Shown: one piece after another, positions 17,444 through 26,443 of the stretch | How the letters are laid out: every line of letters begins with the position of its first letter | Numbering within the stretch: the stretch's first letter is position 1 | DNA from: Methanohalobium evestigatum Z-7303 | GTDB lineage: Archaea > Halobacteriota > Methanosarcinia > Methanosarcinales > Methanosarcinaceae | Assembly (NCBI RefSeq): GCF_000196655.1 | Contig: NC_014253.1 | Coordinates: 1,443,423-1,507,422 of the forward strand | DNA: 64,000 bases | Direction: 5' to 3' | Position numbers and translations under genes: made by a program | Notes under the pieces: model-generated | What the model saw: the letters and a program-made list of their open reading frames with translations, nothing else | The model's database searches: none | Told to the model about the DNA's origin: nothing

Positions 17444-20245
17444 ATGGGTACAGACTACGACCCTTTTGAAGCTAAATATTTTATTGATACAGATAACGAA
17501 AAAGTAGCAATATACCGTTTGAACAGACTGGAAGAACTTGGACTGGGAAGCATCTCTAAACTACCAAACTCCATCAAAGTATTACTTGAATCGTTACTCA
17601 GAAATGTTGATGGGAATCTGGTTACCGAGGACGATGTTAAAGCACTTGCGGGGTGGAGTCCTGACAAAGTACCAGAACACGAAATCCCTTTTATACCATC
17701 AAGAGTTTTAATGCAGGATTTTACCGGAGTCCCAGCGGTTGTAGATATAGCAGCCATGAGATCTGCCATGCAGAGAGAAGGAGGAGATTCATCAAGAATA
17801 AACCCTGAAGTTCCTGCAGACCTTGTGATAGACCATTCACTACAAATAGATTATTTTGGAACTGCTTACTCAAAAAAGTACAATGAAGAAAAGGAGTTTG
17901 AACGCAATAAAGAACGCTATTCTCTTTTAAGATGGGCTCAGGAATCCTTCGACAATTTCCAGGTCGTCCCACCAGGAAAAGGTATTATACATCAGGTAAA
18001 CCTTGAGCATCTTGCCCCTCTTGTGCATTTTAAGAACAGTAAAAACAAAAACGAAAAAATTGCTTATCCCGATACCCTTGTAGGTACTGATTCACATACC
18101 ACCATGATAAATGGGCTTGGTGTCCTTGGATGGGGTGTTGGAGGTATAGAAGCTGAAGCTGTCATGATGGGACAGCCATATTATATGTCCATTCCTGAAG
18201 TTGTTGGATTTAAGTTGGACGGAGAACTACAGGAAGGTGTCACAGCCACTGACCTTGTACTTACTGTAACTCAAATGTTGAGAAAACATGGTGTTGTTGG
18301 TAAATTTGTTGAATTTTATGGACCCGGATTGGAGAAATTAAGCCTTCCAGACCGTGCAACACTTGCCAACATGGCTCCTGAATATGGAGCTACTATGGGC
18401 TATTTCCCGATTGATGAGGAAACTCTGGAATACCTGAAGCTTACTGGAAGAAGTGAAAAACATGTAAATATGGTTCGGGAATACACCAAAGAGCAGGGAC
18501 TTCTTTTTGATTCTCAAAATGATGAACCAATGTATAACGATAAACTGGAACTTGATATGAGCAACGTCGAGCCCAGCATAGCAGGTCCCAAGCGTCCCTA
18601 TGACCGGATATCTATTGAAAATATGTCAGAGCATTTCCACAACCTCATGAAGCAAACCTTTGCAGAAAAAAGAGGTGAAAAGGATATACAGGAAAATGAC
18701 CCTGACTATAATAGATGGCTTGAAGAAGGAGGTAACATAAGTAACGTACATACCCAGTCAGCTCATCATACCAGCTATATCAAGTGCAGGGATTCATTTA
18801 CCACCATAACCCATGGAGCAGTTGCTATTGCATCCATTACATCCTGCACAAATACATCTAATCCATCTGTCTTAATAGGTGCCGGATTATTAGCCAAAAA
18901 TGCAGTTGAAATGGGTCTTGATGTCAAACCCTATGTTAAGACAAGCCTTGCACCTGGTTCCAGAGTCGTAACAGATTACCTTGATAAATCCGAACTTTTA
19001 CCATATCTTGAAGCTCTCGGATTCCATCTTGTTGGTTATGGATGTGCTACCTGTATAGGAAACAGTGGACCCATCAATGAAAGTGTAGAAAATGAGATAA
19101 AAGAAAAGGATCTCACCGTAGCGGCTGTTCTCAGCGGCAACAGGAATTTTGAAGGGCGGATAAACCCCTATATCAAAGCCAATTATCTTACATCACCAAT
19201 GCTTGTCGTTGCCTATGCACTAGCTGGAACCGTGGATATTGACCTGAAAAATGAAGCACTGGGTTGTGATCCAAATGGGTTGCCAATTTATTTGAAAGAT
19301 ATCTGGCCAACCCAGAATGAAATCAACCAGATTATAAAGGATACCATTGATTCTGACATGTTTGAAAATGAATACTCACATGTCATGGAAGGTACAGAGC
19401 TCTGGGATGATATGGATGTTCCACAAGATGACCAGTACCATTGGGACCCTAACTCCTCCTATATACAGGAGCCACCGTTTTTTAAAGACTTCCCCCATGA
19501 AACCCCAAAACTACAGGATATTAAAGGCGCAAGGGTTCTGGCATATCTGGAGGACAACATAACAACAGACCATATCTCGCCTGCTGGAGCTATTCCTGTT
19601 GACAGTCCTGCAGGACAGTATCTGCTCAATCAGGGTGTAAAAGAGGAGGATTTCAATACTTATGGTTCACGAAGAGGCAACCATGAAGTGATGATGAGAG
19701 GTACATTTGGAAATATACGCCTCAATAATAAACTGGTGGACAGAAACGGTGGATGGACTCTTTATCATCCAACAGGAAAAGAAATGAGTATTTACGATGC
19801 CGCCATGAATTACCAAGATAACAATATACCTCTTATTGTGATGGCAGGTAAAGAATACGGTACAGGAAGTTCCAGAGATTGGGCAGCCAAAGGAACACAA
19901 TTGCTGGGTGTTAAAGCAGTAATCGCTGAATCCTTTGAAAGAATCCACCGCAGTAACCTTGTAGGAATGGGTGTTTTGCCTTTACAGTTCAAAAAAGAAG
20001 AAAACACCGATACGCTTGGATTAAAGGGTAATGAAACCTACGATATAAATGGAATAGAGAATCTAAAACCAGGCAATGAAGTAGAAGTTGTAGCCAGAAC
20101 AGAAAATGGTGATGATATTACATTCAAAGCTGATGTCAGACTGGATTCTGATATAGAACTGGAATACTATCGAAACGGTGGAATTCTACACAAATTCCTA
20201 AGAGAAATTCTAAATGAAAAATTAAAGCTGGATAATCAGCTTTAA
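17444..20245 (+). CDS. acnA: Aconitate hydratase A
   Basis: A 933-residue AcnA/IRP-type aconitase. Cluster cysteines lie in TSCTNTSNPSVLIGAG and GCATCIGNSGP; substrate loops VGTDSHTTMINGLGVLGWGVGGIEAE and the C-terminal swivel domain (GKEYGTGSSRDWAAKGT) are intact. It isomerises citrate to isocitrate through cis-aconitate. Most methanogens lack this large bacterial-type enzyme, but Methanosarcinales use an oxidative route to 2-oxoglutarate. It is 22 bp behind the broken citrate synthase gene, so the insertion may also affect its transcription. GGTGAG precedes the ATG. Confidence 0.96.
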   Translation: MGTDYDPFEAKYFIDTDNEKVAIYRLNRLEELGLGSISKLPNSIKVLLESLLRNVDGNLVTEDDVKALAGWSPDKVPEHEIPFIPSRVLMQDFTGVPAVVDIAAMRSAMQREGGDSSRINPEVPADLVIDHSLQIDYFGTAYSKKYNEEKEFERNKERYSLLRWAQESFDNFQVVPPGKGIIHQVNLEHLAPLVHFKNSKNKNEKIAYPDTLVGTDSHTTMINGLGVLGWGVGGIEAEAVMMGQPYYMSIPEVVGFKLDGELQEGVTATDLVLTVTQMLRKHGVVGKFVEFYGPGLEKLSLPDRATLANMAPEYGATMGYFPIDEETLEYLKLTGRSEKHVNMVREYTKEQGLLFDSQNDEPMYNDKLELDMSNVEPSIAGPKRPYDRISIENMSEHFHNLMKQTFAEKRGEKDIQENDPDYNRWLEEGGNISNVHTQSAHHTSYIKCRDSFTTITHGAVAIASITSCTNTSNPSVLIGAGLLAKNAVEMGLDVKPYVKTSLAPGSRVVTDYLDKSELLPYLEALGFHLVGYGCATCIGNSGPINESVENEIKEKDLTVAAVLSGNRNFEGRINPYIKANYLTSPMLVVAYALAGTVDIDLKNEALGCDPNGLPIYLKDIWPTQNEINQIIKDTIDSDMFENEYSHVMEGTELWDDMDVPQDDQYHWDPNSSYIQEPPFFKDFPHETPKLQDIKGARVLAYLEDNITTDHISPAGAIPVDSPAGQYLLNQGVKEEDFNTYGSRRGNHEVMMRGTFGNIRLNNKLVDRNGGWTLYHPTGKEMSIYDAAMNYQDNNIPLIVMAGKEYGTGSSRDWAAKGTQLLGVKAVIAESFERIHRSNLVGMGVLPLQFKKEENTDTLGLKGNETYDINGIENLKPGNEVEVVARTENGDDITFKADVRLDSDIELEYYRNGGILHKFLREILNEKLKLDNQL

Positions 20246-20347
20246 TTTTTTTGATTGTTGAAATATCTTAACCAGCAAAACTTTTTTACTGAGAAAGAAC
20301 CATTTTAAAGATTACTTACTAAAATTTAGGTCTGGGCGGTAAAATTA

Positions 20348-20869
20348 TTGCTTGGTGATAAAACTGCCGCATCCCCTGTTGTGGGTATCGTAATAATGTT
20401 TATACTCACTGTTACAATGGCTGCAACAGTTGTGACCATTGCTTTTGGGTTTGCAGAACCACTACCTAAAAACCCATTTTTTGAATCCGGGAATCCGGGA
20501 ATCCGGGAATCCGGGAATCCGGGAATCCGGGAATCCGGGAATCCGGGTATATACATAAATGAGTTTAAGCTGGGTGCAGATAATAATCCAAATAAGGAGT
20601 GGGTCTCAATTAAGAATAGCAAAAAATCTGCGGTAAACCTTAAAAACTGGATAATCAAAGATTATGAACAAATTTATAATTACAGTTATAAACTCAATTC
20701 TTTTAATTTGGGTACTGGCGAAACGGTAACAGTCCACACTGGCAAAGGTACTAACACCAGTAGCGATATATATCTGGGACTGGATAAATGTATCTGGAAC
20801 AATACAGGAGACAAAGTATACCTCTATAACTCTAACGGAAATCTTGTAGATACACAAAAGGAACATTAA
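20348..20869 (+). CDS. Type IV pilin-like N-terminus, repeat linker and lamin-tail domain
   Basis: The first ~35 residues (DKTAASPVVGIVIMFILTV...) are an archaeal class III signal/pilin segment processed by a prepilin peptidase, which would place the protein in a surface filament or anchor it in the membrane. Next comes a Gly-Pro linker of three ESGNPGIR units encoded by an 8-bp tandem repeat. The rest (YINEFKLGADNNPNKEWVSI through NNTGDKVYLYNSNGNLVD) is a lamin-tail-like beta domain. Because the 8-bp unit is not a multiple of three, changes in copy number would switch the downstream domain out of frame. Start is TTG at 20348. Adhesion is a possible role; not proven. Confidence 0.75.
   Translation: MLGDKTAASPVVGIVIMFILTVTMAATVVTIAFGFAEPLPKNPFFESGNPGIRESGNPGIRESGNPGIYINEFKLGADNNPNKEWVSIKNSKKSAVNLKNWIIKDYEQIYNYSYKLNSFNLGTGETVTVHTGKGTNTSSDIYLGLDKCIWNNTGDKVYLYNSNGNLVDTQKEH
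20483..20547 (+). repeat. Eight tandem copies of GAATCCGG inside the pilin gene
   Basis: Eight perfect, uninterrupted copies of an 8-bp unit run from 20483 to 20546, with one further G. Perfect short repeats with a unit not divisible by three, inside a surface-protein gene, are the classical layout of slipped-strand phase variation. Three units encode the 8-residue period ESGNPGIR. Confidence 0.95.
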
Positions 20870-20934
20870 TTTGTGGTAACTTCTATATGTAGTAAAACCG
20901 TATTTGTTTCAAAAAGCAATCCGAGGATATTTAT

Positions 20935-22128
20935 TTGACATCGATTGAAAACTGGATTATCAACATCCGCCGTGAGTTACACCGTTATCCAGAACCAAGT
21001 TTTGAGGAGTACAATACTCAACAAAAGATAATAGAATTTCTTGACAATATAGGTATTGAATCAGAAAAAATCGCTGATACAGGTGTTATAGCTACCATTA
21101 AAGGTGATTTACCGGGTTCATGTTTAGCCCTGAGAGCTGATATGGATGCTCTTAGAGTTGCCGAAGAACAAACAGAACTAAACAAAGATTATATATCACA
21201 GAATGAAGGTATCATGCACGCCTGTGGACACGACGGTCATATGGCTATCGTACTGGGTGCTGCACGGTTATTGAATGAAATGCGAAACCAGATTCCCGGA
21301 AGTATAAAACTGATTTTTCAGCCTGCAGAAGAACAGCCTCCTGGAGGTGCATCCAAAATTATCAAAGAAGGTGGAATTGATGATGTGGATGCTATTGTTG
21401 GGCTTCATATATTCGGAGACATGGATTTTGGTAAAATCAAATTTAAATCCGGCTGTTTTATGGCAAGTTCAAACCGATTAAATCTTAGCATTTTTGGAAA
21501 GGGAGGACACCATTCAAACCCTCATGATTGCATAGACCCGGTTTTTATAGCTTCTGATTTTTTAAGTTCTATACATGATGAAATTCAAAAAATAATCAGT
21601 CCTTCAAGATATGTTTTGGGTATTGGAAAAACCGAAGGGGGAGAACAATTCAACCGGTCTATGGACAGATTGGATATAGTCGGGAGTTTCCGGACATTCC
21701 ATGATGAAGATATCAATATTATTGAATCTGTTATAAAACAAAAACTTGATAATTTGATGTACGCCTATTCTATAGAAGGTATTTCTGATGTCCCAAAATA
21801 TAACCTTGATATCATTCGTGCCTATCCTGTATTAAATAATAATGATAAATTTGCCAGTGCAGTATATAAGCTACTAAAAGATAAACACCCAGAAGTTGAA
21901 ATCGATAAAAATGCCAAGCCCTTATTTGGTTCGGAAGACTTTGCATTTTATGTTAAAAACATTCCAGGATTTTATTTTACAATTGGAACAAAGAATATCC
22001 AGAAAAATGTTGTTGAAATCAACCATTCCAGTAAATTCGATATTGATGAAGAAGTACTTATAATTGGAGTTCGTATTCTTAAAACTATTACAATGGACTT
22101 TTTAAACAATCCTAAGGACTATTTATAA
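20935..22128 (+). CDS. M20 family amidohydrolase (IAA-amino acid/hippurate hydrolase-like)
   Basis: A 397-residue zinc amidohydrolase. Metal and catalytic motifs in order: LRADMDAL, MHACGHDGHMA, PAEEQPPGGA, GLHIFGDM, and a late FGSEDFAFY with a His in EINHSSKF. It hydrolyses N-acyl amino acids or peptides; the substrate is not defined by sequence. TTG start at 20935 is supported by GAGG eight bases upstream and by the normal family start (ENWIINIRRELHRYPEPS). It overlaps the next GNAT gene by one base, implying co-transcription. Confidence 0.85.
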   Translation: MTSIENWIINIRRELHRYPEPSFEEYNTQQKIIEFLDNIGIESEKIADTGVIATIKGDLPGSCLALRADMDALRVAEEQTELNKDYISQNEGIMHACGHDGHMAIVLGAARLLNEMRNQIPGSIKLIFQPAEEQPPGGASKIIKEGGIDDVDAIVGLHIFGDMDFGKIKFKSGCFMASSNRLNLSIFGKGGHHSNPHDCIDPVFIASDFLSSIHDEIQKIISPSRYVLGIGKTEGGEQFNRSMDRLDIVGSFRTFHDEDINIIESVIKQKLDNLMYAYSIEGISDVPKYNLDIIRAYPVLNNNDKFASAVYKLLKDKHPEVEIDKNAKPLFGSEDFAFYVKNIPGFYFTIGTKNIQKNVVEINHSSKFDIDEEVLIIGVRILKTITMDFLNNPKDYL

Positions 22129-22574
22129 TGATTATCCAGGAATGCAAAAAGTATCAAAATACCCAAGTAAAAAATCTGGTTCTGGAAATCCTCAATGAGC
22201 ATGGTTTTGAATATGACCCTGAAAAGGATTATGATCTTGATGATATTGAAAAATATTATCTAACTGATGGGTCTGTATTTTATATCGGAATTGCTGACGG
22301 TCAAATTGTAGGAACAGGTGCTTTAAAAAGGATTGATAATAATAGATGTGAAATAAAACGGATGTATGTTAAGAAAAGTTTTAGAAACCGAGGATATGGA
22401 TTAAAACTTTTTGACGCAACTCTTGAATTTGCACAAAAACATTATAAAACTGCTACAATAAAAACCAATATTAAATTAAAAAGAGCCATCAATCTATATT
22501 TGAAAAATGGTTTTTTAATTACAGCCCTTGATACAAAAAATAATATAGTACATATGGTAAAACATTTTTATTGA
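22128..22574 (+). CDS. GNAT family N-acetyltransferase
   Basis: 148 residues with a GNAT core: MYVKKSFRNRGYGLKLFDATLEFA carries the acetyl-CoA loop (R-N-R-G-Y-G). Preceding strands (GIADGQIVGTGALKRID) complete the fold. The acceptor is unknown. It begins on the last base of the M20 amidohydrolase gene, so an acylation-deacylation pair is conceivable. It converges with the GH15 gene, overlapping at its 3' end. Confidence 0.8.
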   Translation: MIIQECKKYQNTQVKNLVLEILNEHGFEYDPEKDYDLDDIEKYYLTDGSVFYIGIADGQIVGTGALKRIDNNRCEIKRMYVKKSFRNRGYGLKLFDATLEFAQKHYKTATIKTNIKLKRAINLYLKNGFLITALDTKNNIVHMVKHFY

Positions 22575-24535
22575 AGCTTGCAGTAATTTTCACTTATCGC
22601 ATTTAGATACTCATATATTGTAAGTACAAATGCACTATGTGACCACATAAGTGGCAATACTGATTTGAGAGAACCATCATTTGCCACCTGTTCTGCCATT
22701 AACCCTGTCGTTGGATGACTGTTATCAGCACACCAGTTTATAAATTCCAGTGCCCTGTCAAGGTCTCCTATTGCTATATGCCATTGTGCTACCCAGAGAG
22801 TACAAATAATCCAGCTGTTCATATACCCCATGTAATTATCATCCATGTACCTGGCTATTCCACCGGAAGGACGTGATAATTCATATTCTATCGCTTTCAT
22901 AGTGTTTACCACTCTTTCATCATCCGATGGGAGGATTCCGAAATACCAGACACCGAAAAGGGATGAATCGATGGTTGAATCATGAAGTGAGCGTTTAAAA
23001 CGCTGTTTTTGCTCATCATAAAGATATTCTATTATGGCATTTTTGACCTTTTTTGCCGATTTCAACCAGTATTCAAACTCTACATCATGTCCGAGTGCTT
23101 TTGCAATCTCTGCTGCACCATAAAGTCCTGCATATATAGTGCATGCACTATAGGTATGCACACCTTTGCGTTCTTCCCATAGGTCAAAACTTGAAATCGG
23201 CAGTCCGTCAGAGTCGATGGAACTCGCCAGATAATTAGCAGCAGGAACTACTATAGACATGAAATATCTACCTATAGTCCAGACATTACGCGACATCAAC
23301 CAGTTGTTATAAAGAGCATAAAGAGGTAAACCGGTCTCATCAATCTGAATCATTGGAACAGGATGCCATGTACTGCCAAAATCCCCTGCAGGTGTATATT
23401 TGTGAAGGAAATAACCTTTTTCTGATATTACCTTTGAGTAGAAATCAAAAACTTCCAAACTCAAATTGTGGTATTTTGCACTGTCAAGAGCAACAACTGC
23501 CCATGAGGCATCACGAGGCCAGCAATATGTATAATAATCAGCTCCGAACTGTTTTATGTCAGTATCACATGATGCTATTAAAGATCCATTTATATCCATG
23601 TGGGATATGGTCGCAAGAAGACTGCGATAAAACATTCTTCTGATTTTATCAGGCAACTGGTCCATTGCTCTGTATTCAGGAAATATAGTAAAACGTTCAA
23701 TAAAAGAATTCCAGAAACTGAAAACTTTACGAAATAGAGAATTATCTTCCTGGTCTTTTATCCTGTTGTGTAGTTTAACTGTACTGGTATAATTCTTTCC
23801 GGTTACAATCCAGAAATGTATCACTTTCGATTGGCCGGGCTGTAGATTAGAGATAGTCCACCCTACAGTTGAATCCACCGACCCGTGTGCAACTACATTA
23901 CCACTCAATAAACCGTCATCTTCCATATCCTTCCATGTTCCTTCAAAACCATTCCATTCAGCATCCCCGACAGCCCATTGGTCGAATTGAGGGGAACTGC
24001 TGTGGAGGAAATACCGGTTACGTTTGTAATGTATCAGGAAATCCCTGTCAACAACTGCGGTTTCTGCAAGTTTATCCTCAAGTATCCTGTAATTGTGTGT
24101 GGAAAAAAATCTCAGATTCCTTGATGTATTAGATGTATTTTCTATTTCAAATATACGGTAAAAATAGTTAAGGGAAGGGTGTATAGAATCATAGATATGG
24201 ATTCTTAGACCCATTTCAGGATTTTCAAAATACGTTTCTCCTATATTGGATACGTAACCTTCTGATAAATTCTTTTTTTCAGTTACTTCTGTTTTTCCGG
24301 ATGTACCAGGTTTTATAAAATCCCTGGAAAAACTTGATTTATATGTTTGTTCGAGGTTCCAGTTTTCGAGCCAGCTACACAGCTGTTTATCAAGATCGCA
24401 TACTCCGGTACGCATCGAATTACCGTGGTTTTCCAGACCTACATAAGGATAATATAGGTCTCTAATAACCCCCTTTTCATCTTCACATACAAGGAACTGC
24501 CCGTTACTAAATACAAGAGGTCTGATATTTCTCCC
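22568..24535 (-). CDS. GH15 glucoamylase-like glycoside hydrolase, start codon not evident
   Basis: From the first ATG (24415) the protein has 615 residues: an N-terminal beta-sandwich followed by an alpha/alpha barrel. Barrel motifs include YTYCWPRDASWAVVAL and FDLWEERKGVHTYSAC, the latter with the expected catalytic Glu. Homology clearly continues upstream of that ATG: the same frame encodes IRPLVFSNGQFLVCEDE and GVIRDLYYPYVGLENHGNS, the usual start of GH15 proteins, back to a TGA at 24536-24538, with no ATG, GTG or TTG in between. Either an ATC/ATT start is used (AGGGAG lies just upstream) or the gene has a 5' lesion. It likely degrades alpha-glucans or glycogen in the cytoplasm. Confidence 0.85.
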   Translation of the reverse strand, partial: GRNIRPLVFSNGQFLVCEDEKGVIRDLYYPYVGLENHGNSMRTGVCDLDKQLCSWLENWNLEQTYKSSFSRDFIKPGTSGKTEVTEKKNLSEGYVSNIGETYFENPEMGLRIHIYDSIHPSLNYFYRIFEIENTSNTSRNLRFFSTHNYRILEDKLAETAVVDRDFLIHYKRNRYFLHSSSPQFDQWAVGDAEWNGFEGTWKDMEDDGLLSGNVVAHGSVDSTVGWTISNLQPGQSKVIHFWIVTGKNYTSTVKLHNRIKDQEDNSLFRKVFSFWNSFIERFTIFPEYRAMDQLPDKIRRMFYRSLLATISHMDINGSLIASCDTDIKQFGADYYTYCWPRDASWAVVALDSAKYHNLSLEVFDFYSKVISEKGYFLHKYTPAGDFGSTWHPVPMIQIDETGLPLYALYNNWLMSRNVWTIGRYFMSIVVPAANYLASSIDSDGLPISSFDLWEERKGVHTYSACTIYAGLYGAAEIAKALGHDVEFEYWLKSAKKVKNAIIEYLYDEQKQRFKRSLHDSTIDSSLFGVWYFGILPSDDERVVNTMKAIEYELSRPSGGIARYMDDNYMGYMNSWIICTLWVAQWHIAIGDLDRALEFINWCADNSHPTTGLMAEQVANDGSLKSVLPLMWSHSAFVLTIYEYLNAISENYCKLQ

Positions 24536-24560
24536 TCACTGTTACTGATAGTTTATAATG

Positions 24561-25028
24561 TTATCTTAACTTTCTTACAAGAGGTATTTCATCACATTCT
24601 GGGAACTTGGGACATTTTATACATCCGTTCCAGATTTTATGTGGAAGTGATGATTTTTCAACTCTATTGAATTCTCTTTTTTCAAAAAATTCAGGTATAC
24701 AGGTAAGAGTGAACACCGTTCCCACATCAAGTGCATGCTCATCTTCAAGACAGGTGTTTAACAGTTCTGAGCCTATACCATTATTTTGGTATTCAGGTTT
24801 TACAGCAAATGACAGTATTTCAGCAAGGTCTTCCCACATAACATGCAAAGCACAGCAACCTATTACTTCCCCATCAGTTTCATAAACATAAAAATCTCTG
24901 ATGGATTCATAAAGTTCGCTATATGAGCGTGCAAGCATTAATCCTTCCTTTGCATAGCCATTAACCATATCTTTAATCGTTTTTACATCCTTAACTCTTG
25001 CTTTTCGAATCAAATCCTGCAATACCAC
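24561..25028 (-). CDS. ArgA-like N-acetyltransferase (short N-acetylglutamate synthase type)
   Basis: 155 residues with a GNAT core (AVKPEYQNNGIGSELLNTCLEDE) and a C-terminal cysteine motif, KIWNGCIKCPKFPECDEI, characteristic of the stand-alone ArgA-like family. These acetylate glutamate or related amino acids in arginine biosynthesis. The extra cysteines (C-x2-C-x5-C) may bind a metal. The gene is upstream of the GH15 gene with a ~25-bp gap and next to tRNA-Arg. Role by family only. Confidence 0.8.
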   Translation of the reverse strand: MVLQDLIRKARVKDVKTIKDMVNGYAKEGLMLARSYSELYESIRDFYVYETDGEVIGCCALHVMWEDLAEILSFAVKPEYQNNGIGSELLNTCLEDEHALDVGTVFTLTCIPEFFEKREFNRVEKSSLPHKIWNGCIKCPKFPECDEIPLVRKLR

Positions 25029-25058
25029 CTTTATGATATGATTATTAAAGAATTAAAA

Positions 25059-25133
25059 CGGGCGTGAAGGGATTTGAACCCTTGGTTTACAGCTTAGGAG
25101 GCTGTCGCCATGTCCTGACTAGGCCACACGCCC
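25059..25133 (-). tRNA. tRNA-Arg (anticodon CCU)
   Basis: The minus strand folds as a complete cloverleaf: acceptor GGGCGTG/CACGCCC, D-stem GCC/GGC, anticodon stem ACAGC/GCTGT with loop CTCCTAA (anticodon CCT, reading AGG), and T-stem AAGGG/CCCTT with loop TTCAAAT. No CCA is encoded after the discriminator G, and there is no intron. A TTTAAAAAT element about 25 bp upstream (near 25155-25165) could be its TATA box. Confidence 0.97.
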
Positions 25134-25284
25134 AGTTGAAAGGAATACAAAACTAATTTTTAAACCTATTGGTTCTCAATCCAGCGAGGTATCTAATTGG
25201 ATAGAAATTATATAAAAGTTTGTTTTAATATGGCAGGAGTATTTAAATAAAAAAACTGATAATCCTATATAGGGGAGCAGTAAA

Positions 25285-25740
25285 ATGAATAGGGTTTTTC
25301 AAACAATCATAATAATATCTTTATCTATATTGGTTCTAAGTTTCTCAGGGTGTGTTGACACGACAAACAATACTAACAACCGGTCAGAAAACAACAATTC
25401 AGAGACAACCGAATACATCTACAAAACAGCCAATATAGAAAACATCAAAATCAACATACTTGAGTCATTTCCTGTACAAGTAATAGTTGTGGCAGAAGGA
25501 TACTTCCCAGATGGATGTACACAAATCCATGAAATTGAAAAAGAAAAACAGGGAAACAGTTTCAATATTACAATAACAACCAAACGTCCAAAAGACAAAC
25601 TCTGTACCCAGCAGATTGTACCATTTAAAGAAAACATATCTCTTGATGTTGAAGGTTTAAAAGCAGGTGTTTATAATGTGAGTGTCAATGGAGTAAACGG
25701 TACTTTTGAGTTAACTATCGACAATATCACTAAAAAATAA
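25285..25740 (+). CDS. Small secreted lipoprotein, unknown function
   Basis: 151 residues with a lipoprotein signal (residues 1-23, lipobox LSFSGC), an Asn/Thr-rich linker and a beta-rich domain (residues ~50-148) with two internal cysteines (GCTQIHE and KLCTQQI) that could form a disulfide. Strand spacing suggests an Ig-like fold; ESFPVQVIVVAEGYFPDGCT recalls inhibitor-like beta domains but I cannot name a family. GGGGAG precedes the ATG. A methyltransferase gene follows after 10 bp. Confidence 0.65.
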   Translation: MNRVFQTIIIISLSILVLSFSGCVDTTNNTNNRSENNNSETTEYIYKTANIENIKINILESFPVQVIVVAEGYFPDGCTQIHEIEKEKQGNSFNITITTKRPKDKLCTQQIVPFKENISLDVEGLKAGVYNVSVNGVNGTFELTIDNITKK

Positions 25741-25750
25741 TATTAGGGGG

Positions 25751-26443
25751 ATGGTTTGTATTTCAATTGATAAAGAATTATTGAATAAACAGTATGAACA
25801 ATGGGAGAATGTCTACACAGAACACAGTGAAAAATTTGGTAATATGCCCAGTATTTTTGCCATGGAAACCATCAAGTTATTAAAAAAGGAAAATAAAAAC
25901 CGAATACTTGAGTTGGGTGGTGGTCAAGGGAGAGATACCATTAATTTTGCACAGAACGGTTTTAAAGTCGATGTGGTAGATTATACAAAAAAAGGTATTG
26001 AAATAATTAAAGAAAAATCAAGATATCAGGGATTAGCCGAATATATAAATCCTGTCCAGCATGATGTCAGAAACCCACTGCCTTTTGAAGACGAAACTTT
26101 TGATGGATGTTATTCTCACATGCTGTACTGCATGGCATTAACCACCTCAGAACTTCAATTTATCACAGATGAAATCTGGAGAGTTCTAAAACCCGGAGGT
26201 CTTAATATATATACTGTAAGAAACAAAAATGACATCAGATACGGAACGGGTATAAATCGGGGAGAAGACCTTTATGAGATAAAAGACGGTTTCATTGTAC
26301 ATTTTTTTGATAAAGATAAAATTAAACATCTCTCCAGAGGTTTTGAAATTGTAGATATTGATGAATTTGAAGAAGGGATTTTACCGAAAAAACTGTATCG
26401 GGTTATCCTCAAAAAAATAAAGGGAGATTATAATCCGCAATAA
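25751..26443 (+). CDS. Class I SAM-dependent methyltransferase
   Basis: 230 residues with motif I RILELGGGQGRDTINFA, the acidic motif DVVDYTKKG and motif VRNPLPFEDETFDGCYSHML, the standard SAM-binding Rossmann layout. The C-terminal half has LKPGGLNIYTVRN. Substrate unknown; similar proteins in archaea are annotated only as UbiE/Tam-like. GGGGG lies 4-8 bases before the ATG. Its 3' end overlaps the convergent mtmB-like gene by about 15 bp. Confidence 0.85.
   Translation: MVCISIDKELLNKQYEQWENVYTEHSEKFGNMPSIFAMETIKLLKKENKNRILELGGGQGRDTINFAQNGFKVDVVDYTKKGIEIIKEKSRYQGLAEYINPVQHDVRNPLPFEDETFDGCYSHMLYCMALTTSELQFITDEIWRVLKPGGLNIYTVRNKNDIRYGTGINRGEDLYEIKDGFIVHFFDKDKIKHLSRGFEIVDIDEFEEGILPKKLYRVILKKIKGDYNPQ

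Noticed and set aside
20326-20658. Open frame on the minus strand encoding repeated PGFPDSRI
   Set aside because: It is the reverse complement of the 8-bp repeat in the pilin gene; the plus-strand product has a convincing pilin signal and lamin-tail domain.
25190-25211. Near repeat of ATCTAATTGGATAGA at 25191 and about 48518
   Set aside because: Only about 15 bases are shared in AT-rich DNA with no common context; chance cannot be excluded.
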